This document shows positions 59,573 to 64,000 of a DNA stretch of 64,000 nucleotides, in pieces. Below the pieces are notes generated by a model. It was not told where the DNA came from, did no database searches, and saw only the letters and a program-made list of their open reading frames with translations. Location of the stretch: positions 4,464,001-4,528,000 of the forward strand of contig NZ_CP017141.1 in assembly GCF_001721645.1 (NCBI RefSeq). The letters run 5' to 3'. The stretch's first letter is position 1, and every line of letters begins with the position of its first letter. The stretch comes from Pedobacter steynii (GTDB lineage Bacteria > Bacteroidota > Bacteroidia > Sphingobacteriales > Sphingobacteriaceae). Made by a program: the position numbers and the translations under genes.

Positions 59573-60553
59573 ATGACACTAATTCAGTTCATTAAGTACT
59601 TTAAATCGCCTGTTGGAAAGCCACTGATGATCCTGTTGTTCCTGTTGGTTTTCACTTCCTGTAAGAAGGAATATCAGGAGTCCCCCTATGCGGAGATGAT
59701 TAATTTCAGCATTAAAGATGCAAAGGGAGAAATACTTAAGGCTGGACTGGAGAATCAGGAAATTATCCTGTACTGGCCGCCGGAACAAGCCGTTCCGGAG
59801 TTTATTACCCCTTCGATCACTTTAGCTGAAGGCGCTACGGTTTTACCTGCTTCAGGAACAAAGGTCCCTTTCAGAAATGGGGAAGTCTTCAGGGTAAAGG
59901 CAAAAAACGGGAATACGACAACTTATAAGATAAAACTGAAGATCAATGCCATCATTCCCTATATCAGCAATGTCAATTTTATGAAATTTAAAACCAAAAT
60001 ATTCCTGACTAAAGGAAATCCGGTATCCATTATCGGTGATTATTTTGGTACAGATGCAAAGCTGATCAAACTTTACCTCATAGGGAAAGATGATAAAGAA
60101 ACCCAGGTTGAACCAGTTTCTGTAAATCCAATCAGCATCTCGTTTATTCCTGATGGTTCACCTGGTCTTTACAAAAGGATAAAGCTGGTAAGCCAGGAGC
60201 TGACTGCAATTTATGAACAGGAATTCGAACTGATACCGGAACAGGTTTTACCTTCTTTGACTACCGTCTCCTTTGGGCAGCCCAGAACGCTGAAGCATGG
60301 AGATGAAATTGAAGTGAAAGGAGGAATGAACCTTGCCGTAGTGGACCGCGTCATTTTTTACAATAATGCCACCGGCGGAGAGTACGATCTGATTATTAAG
60401 GAGAAGCGGGCAGATGGCTGGATCCTGCAGATTCCGCCAACATTACCTCTGGGTGTGTATAATGATTTGTATTTCTTCTTCCCCGAAACCGATTATAGGG
60501 AAGGTGGAAATGCAGGAATCAGCTTTACCGGAAGTATTACGATTGTCCCATAA
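59573..60553 (+). CDS. DUF5018/TIG-type surface lipoprotein B
   Basis: The 326-residue paralogue of lipoprotein A has lipobox Cys in FLLVFTSCKKEYQES. A DUF5018-like domain (about 42-125; NFSIKDAKGEILKAGLENQE and ITPSITLAEGATVLP) is followed by two TIG-like modules (about 130-225 and 230-326; VSIIGDYFGTDAKLIKLYLI). Both A and B precede the protease gene, 9 bp downstream of B. The pair resembles outward-facing adhesins or ligand-capture proteins. Direct haem binding is not indicated. Confidence 0.78.
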   Translation: MTLIQFIKYFKSPVGKPLMILLFLLVFTSCKKEYQESPYAEMINFSIKDAKGEILKAGLENQEIILYWPPEQAVPEFITPSITLAEGATVLPASGTKVPFRNGEVFRVKAKNGNTTTYKIKLKINAIIPYISNVNFMKFKTKIFLTKGNPVSIIGDYFGTDAKLIKLYLIGKDDKETQVEPVSVNPISISFIPDGSPGLYKRIKLVSQELTAIYEQEFELIPEQVLPSLTTVSFGQPRTLKHGDEIEVKGGMNLAVVDRVIFYNNATGGEYDLIIKEKRADGWILQIPPTLPLGVYNDLYFFFPETDYREGGNAGISFTGSITIVP

Positions 60554-60562
60554 ACAAAGGTT

Positions 60563-62098
60563 ATGAAATCAATCCGGAATGAGGCGAAATTTGCAGGGCT
60601 GCTTTTTTTTATGTTGGGCTTCAGTGCCTGTAAAAAAAATGAAATCAATCCCGGGGAGAAGGCCATTTCCCCGCTTACCGGAACGGTTGCAGAAATGACG
60701 CTGGATTCTATTTATCTGTACGCTTTGCAAACCTATTTATGGAATGATGCCTTGCCATCTTATTTGGATTTTAACCCAAGGAAATACAACAGTTCGGGTA
60801 CGGATGCCGGAAACTTTAAGCAGGAGCTATTTGACATCAGTCAGCTCAAAAAGAATCCTTTAACTGGCGCAGCTTATGAAGAACCTCTTTTTGCAGGTGT
60901 TCCCAAATATTCTTTTATCGAAGAGGGCAATACTTATGGAAGTGTAAAGGCTGCCATTTCGCTGGGAACATCCGGGAATGACCTCGGACTGGAAGTTGCG
61001 GCGATGGGGGCAGGGGTGTACGTGAGTGTGGTCAATCCGGGATCAGCAGCTGATCAGGCCGGTTTACAGCGGGGATTCCGTCTGGTAGAAATCAATGGGC
61101 AGGCGGCCAATCCTGCACTTGCAGAAAATACTTTAAAACAGTCGCAGGTAATGATCAGTTATGAAAAGCCGGATGGAAGTAAGGTTAAGGTTACACTGGA
61201 CCGGGTTGCCTATAAAAGTCATGGGGTATTGAAATCTTTATTGCTGAATCTGGGCGGACAAAAGATAGGCTATTTGTCGCTGGCCAAATTTGACCGTTTA
61301 AATGAGGTGAAGAGCGAGCTGGATCAGGCCTTTCAGAAATTCTCTTCAGAACAGCCGCAGGAGCTGGTGATTGACCTTCGCTATAATGGGGGCGGTTACG
61401 TGGAAACAGCCGAATACCTGGCTAATCTGATGGTTTCTTCGGCGATGAGTGGAAAAGTCATGTATGCCAAACATTTTAATACCTTATTGCAACAGGGTAA
61501 AGGAGCGATCCTGCAGAAACAATTGTACTTTGATGAAGAAGGTAAGCCGGTTTACCTTAAAGGAAGAAGGGCTACGATGGCAGATGTGGACTTTACTGTG
61601 GAAGGAAATACCGCCCGGTTTAACAAGCAGGGAGCTTTGGAGCGGGTTAAAAATATTTATTTTATTGTGAGTAACCGGACCGCTTCTGCAAGTGAGTTCC
61701 TGATCAATAGTTTAAGGCCTTATTTCAATGTAAAACTGGCAGGCAGCCGGACTTATGGTAAGCCCGTAGGTTTTTTTGGCATAAACATTCACCGGTATAC
61801 CGTATACCTGTCAAATTTCCTGATTAAAAATTCAGCAAATGAAGGAGAATATTATAGTGGTTTTCTACCGGATCTGGTGGTGGCCGATGATGTAGGCCAT
61901 GATTTTGGTGATCCGGAGGAGCAATGCCTGAAAAGCTTGCTTTCCGGAATCAGCAGCAGCTCAAAAACGGGAATTCAGACCGGTAAATTAATGGGCATGG
62001 CCGCGCCTGCAAATACAATAACCCCGGAACCGATCATGGATCCGGGGTTTCGTGGTATGATTACCACACATTTCAAATTAAAAAAGATGGAGAACTAA
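60563..62098 (+). CDS. S41 family (C-terminal processing type) peptidase with lipoprotein signal
   Basis: The 511-residue lipoprotein (Cys in LGFSACKKNEINP) contains a PDZ domain (about 140-215; VSVVNPGSAADQAGLQRGF) and an S41 catalytic domain. The Ser/Lys dyad is S375 in SNRTASASEFL and K400 in SRTYGKPVGFF; their 25-residue spacing matches tail-specific proteases. The oxyanion-like VIDLRYNGGG is present at 269-278. A periplasmic or surface location fits its signal. Within a haem locus it could release haem from haemoproteins or process the neighbouring lipoproteins (inference). Confidence 0.88.
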   Translation: MKSIRNEAKFAGLLFFMLGFSACKKNEINPGEKAISPLTGTVAEMTLDSIYLYALQTYLWNDALPSYLDFNPRKYNSSGTDAGNFKQELFDISQLKKNPLTGAAYEEPLFAGVPKYSFIEEGNTYGSVKAAISLGTSGNDLGLEVAAMGAGVYVSVVNPGSAADQAGLQRGFRLVEINGQAANPALAENTLKQSQVMISYEKPDGSKVKVTLDRVAYKSHGVLKSLLLNLGGQKIGYLSLAKFDRLNEVKSELDQAFQKFSSEQPQELVIDLRYNGGGYVETAEYLANLMVSSAMSGKVMYAKHFNTLLQQGKGAILQKQLYFDEEGKPVYLKGRRATMADVDFTVEGNTARFNKQGALERVKNIYFIVSNRTASASEFLINSLRPYFNVKLAGSRTYGKPVGFFGINIHRYTVYLSNFLIKNSANEGEYYSGFLPDLVVADDVGHDFGDPEEQCLKSLLSGISSSSKTGIQTGKLMGMAAPANTITPEPIMDPGFRGMITTHFKLKKMEN

Positions 62099-62109
62099 TT
62101 GAGAGAGTC

Positions 62110-62430
62110 ATGTGTAAAACAAGAGTATTAAGTACAAAAGGAGATACCGTAATCAGCAGTTGTTTAGGATGCCAGATGTATTATTTATGGCATAATAATT
62201 TGCTGTTGAACTTTACTTCAGAGGCTTTTGAATCCTTTAGAGAAGTGGTGAACAGTCTGCCTTTTCATAAGAACAGTCTGCCTTTTCCTGATGATGAAGA
62301 AAGGATCATTCTGCATACCCCTAATGATGACATTTGCTTTGCCTTTTGTTATGAGGAGTTTGAGACGTTTAAGCAGGCAATAGATGAAGCAATGTACATG
62401 AATGAGGTGTATGTGCTGATGAGTAAATAA
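62110..62430 (+). CDS. DUF6686 family protein
   Basis: This 106-residue cytoplasmic protein with no signal peptide resembles DUF6686. The core is SSCLGCQMYYLWHNNLLLNF, followed by acidic helices; C-x-x-C at its N-terminus could bind metal. An in-frame 21-bp tandem duplication (62250-62266 and 62271-62287 share 17 identical bases) produces NSLPFHK/NSLPFPD in the middle. It starts 11 bp after the protease stop and lies 9 bp from the AraC gene. Function is unknown; DUF6686 genes often lie near iron-related loci (recollection, not verified). Confidence 0.7.
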   Translation: MCKTRVLSTKGDTVISSCLGCQMYYLWHNNLLLNFTSEAFESFREVVNSLPFHKNSLPFPDDEERIILHTPNDDICFAFCYEEFETFKQAIDEAMYMNEVYVLMSK

Positions 62431-62439
62431 AAATTCAGG

Positions 62440-63438
62440 ATGAAAATTAAATCGAAGATTGAAGGCTCGGAAGACTGGTTGTTTATTGAAGAAATACCGG
62501 AAATGTATGCCCCTAATACTCCGCTTTCCGAGAAAAATATCAATATCAGAATGCCGGCCGTGCAGAAGCTGATCAATTACCAGCTGAGTGCCGGCGGACT
62601 TTTTCTGGTACACTCTACCATGCAGTTCAACGAAAATGTGAAAGTGCTTTCTGAGGTGGAGGGGGAAACCATTACCTCCCAGTTTATTTTTTACGGCGCC
62701 AATACTGCCGGGGATAAAGCTGAACCCAAAAACAGCAGACGAACGGGAAGCCGGCATAATATCCGCTACATTCCTTCTTTAAAAGGGAAGTATCCGATGA
62801 TGCCCGATATTGAGTATAAGTATTTCTTGCTGGTACTTTCCAAATCCTATTATTTTCATTTGATTGATCAGCATTCCTTACTTCATACCGGTTTTGTAAA
62901 GGAGATTCTAAAAGGGAAATACACTTCCTTTGCTGCCAAAGACCTTTCTGTAACCAGCGAAATGAGGCGGGTGATCAATGACATTTGCGAATGTAAACGG
63001 TCCGGAGAATTGAAACGGATGCATACCGAATCAAAAATACTGGAATTATTGATGTTGCAGCTGGAACAGATGCAGTCGGGAATGGAGGTAGAAAAATACC
63101 TGATAAAGCAGGACGACCTGAAAAAGATAGAGCATGCCAGGGAGCTGCTGGACGGAGGTTACCGTTATCCTCCAACAATCATAGAGTTGTCAAAACTGGT
63201 TTCTTTAAATGAGTTTAAATTGAAACGTGGATTTAAGGAATATTATGGGACAACGATTTACGGTTACGTCACCAGGCTAAGAATGGAACAGGCCAGGAGT
63301 CTGATCCTGGAGGATAAAATGAGTATCGGACAGGTTGCTACCGCAGTTGGTTTTAATCATCAGAGTCACCTGACCGATGCCTTTAAACGTTATTTCGGGA
63401 TTTTACCCAGTGAGGTGAATCTGGGAATCGACTCCTGA
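62440..63438 (+). CDS. PchR-like AraC family regulator
   Basis: The 332-residue regulator has an N-terminal sensory part (about 1-200) and a C-terminal AraC helix-turn-helix (about 228-328; TIIELSKLVSLNEFKLKRGF, then QVATAVGFNHQSHLTDAFKR). LKRGFKEYYGTTIYGYVTRL and M-E-Q-A-R closely resemble PchR/YbtA-type siderophore regulators, which sense an iron carrier and activate uptake. It is the last gene of the plus-strand operon, so it may activate its own operon when haem or a related cue is present (inference). Confidence 0.9.
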   Translation: MKIKSKIEGSEDWLFIEEIPEMYAPNTPLSEKNINIRMPAVQKLINYQLSAGGLFLVHSTMQFNENVKVLSEVEGETITSQFIFYGANTAGDKAEPKNSRRTGSRHNIRYIPSLKGKYPMMPDIEYKYFLLVLSKSYYFHLIDQHSLLHTGFVKEILKGKYTSFAAKDLSVTSEMRRVINDICECKRSGELKRMHTESKILELLMLQLEQMQSGMEVEKYLIKQDDLKKIEHARELLDGGYRYPPTIIELSKLVSLNEFKLKRGFKEYYGTTIYGYVTRLRMEQARSLILEDKMSIGQVATAVGFNHQSHLTDAFKRYFGILPSEVNLGIDS

Positions 63439-63485
63439 TTTTCTGTTTGACTGCGGTAATTCTGTCTGGCTATGGGTAATAATGT

Positions 63486-63493
63486 TATATTTG
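63486..63493 (+). promoter_or_regulatory. TATATTTG -7 box upstream of gatB
   Basis: TATATTTG fits TAnnTTTG exactly and lies 43 bp before the gatB ATG at 63537. No TTG is found at the ideal -33 distance. It probably starts the gatB transcript independently of the AraC gene. Confidence 0.5.
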
Positions 63494-63536
63494 TCTATCA
63501 AATACATCGAAATTTAAGTTAAATCATTGCCGATAA

Positions 63537-64000
63537 ATGAGTACGAATACCCTAATTTCTTCATCAGAATTTGAATTGGTATCTGGTCTGGAAATCCACG
63601 TACAGCTGAATACACAAACTAAGATCTTCTCTTCAGATAGTGCTTCTTTTGGTGCAAAAGCCAATGAACACATCTCTGCAGTCTCACTTGCCTTACCCGG
63701 TGCTTTGCCAAAACTCAACAAAGAGGTGGTAGCTAAAGCGGTAAGAATGGGGCTTGCATTAAATTGTACCATCAACCAGTTGAATTATTTTGACCGGAAG
63801 AATTATTTCTATGCAGATTTGCCTAAAGGATATCAGATTACCCAGGATAACCGACCAATTTGTCAGAATGGGTACCTGAATGTAGTCCTTTCCAATGGCG
63901 AGGAGAAGAGAATAGGAATCAACCGCATCCACCTGGAAGAAGATGCCGGAAAAAGCTTACATGATCAAGATGATCAGTATTCTTTTGTGGACCTGAACAG
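63537..64000 (+). CDS. gatB: Asp/Glu-tRNA(Asn/Gln) amidotransferase subunit B (N-terminal part)
   Basis: The frame opens at ATG 63537 and runs off the right edge; 154 residues are visible. FELVSGLEIHVQLNTQTKIF and ALPGALPKLNKEVVAKAVRM, then FDRKNYFYADLPKGYQITQD, are the family's N-terminal core. GatB, with GatA and GatC, converts Glu-tRNA(Gln) to Gln-tRNA(Gln) or Asp-tRNA(Asn) to Asn-tRNA(Asn). The start follows the AraC gene by 98 bp and has its own promoter-like box. Confidence 0.95.
   Translation, partial: MSTNTLISSSEFELVSGLEIHVQLNTQTKIFSSDSASFGAKANEHISAVSLALPGALPKLNKEVVAKAVRMGLALNCTINQLNYFDRKNYFYADLPKGYQITQDNRPICQNGYLNVVLSNGEEKRIGINRIHLEEDAGKSLHDQDDQYSFVDLN

Noticed and set aside
63524..63775. 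83-codon minus-strand frame at the right edge
   Set aside because: Antisense to the start of gatB, whose N-terminal motifs are unmistakable.
1..64000. tRNA genes, CRISPR arrays, insertion sequences, prophage
   Set aside because: No cloverleaf with a T-loop consensus, no regularly spaced repeats, and no transposase, integrase or phage structural genes were seen on either strand. A tool-based scan could still find a weak candidate.

Overview
The window looks like chromosomal DNA of a Bacteroidota bacterium of the Sphingobacteriaceae, probably Pedobacter or a close relative. This is inferred from family content (TonB-dependent receptors with an N-terminal carboxypeptidase-like domain, DUF4249, DUF6266, DUF6686, HmuY lipoproteins, LytS/LytTR pairs), from the scarcity of Shine-Dalgarno sequences, and from TAnnTTTG-type -7 promoter boxes. 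No tRNA, rRNA, CRISPR array, transposase, integrase or phage gene was seen.

Layout. 1-250: end of an FtsX/MacB-like permease, then a 500-bp gene-free stretch with hairpins and a repeat. 747-5383: aspartate aminotransferase, divergent from an operon of CDF metal transporter, NUDIX hydrolase, bioA and an unrecognised ferritin-like diiron protein. 5406-11189: the four-gene ligase-associated DNA repair cluster (exonuclease, ligase, Lhr-type helicase, PdeM). 11290-14437: TonB receptor plus DUF4249 lipoprotein. 14535-17305: GliT/TrxB-like flavoprotein, AraC regulator and SDR. 17440-21971: two sensor kinases flanking an aldose-1-epimerase-like gene. 22048-30216 (minus strand): LytS/LytTR two-component system followed by a complete RND tripartite efflux pump. 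30414-32861: small proteins, then a cysteine-synthase-like enzyme divergent from an Lrp regulator. 32984-41300 (minus strand): MlaDFE lipid transport, DPP-IV peptidase, LTA-synthase-like sulfatase-fold enzyme, a secreted unknown and a crotonase. 41690-46383: DUF6266 protein, then ComEC with a ComEA-like helix-hairpin-helix domain fused to a predicted outer-membrane barrel. 46434-49590: MerR regulator and alaS. 49661-63438: a large haem-acquisition locus. The right edge enters gatB.

How genes work together. The haem locus is divergent. The minus arm encodes periplasmic binding protein, permease, ATPase, HmuS and a 44-residue membrane peptide. The plus arm encodes the TonB receptor, two HmuY haemophore-like lipoproteins, two DUF5018/TIG-type lipoproteins, an orphan lipoprotein, an S41 protease with a lipoprotein signal, a DUF6686 protein and a PchR-type AraC regulator. 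Together they could take haem from outside the cell to the cytoplasm.

The most interesting candidates for under-described biology are the HhH-barrel/ComEC pair (possible DNA uptake without a pilus secretin), the diiron protein after bioA, and the accessory lipoproteins and protease of the haem locus. Starts were moved downstream of the longest reading frame where a signal peptide, domain boundary or ATG favoured it. Functions are inferred from recognised motifs, without database searches.
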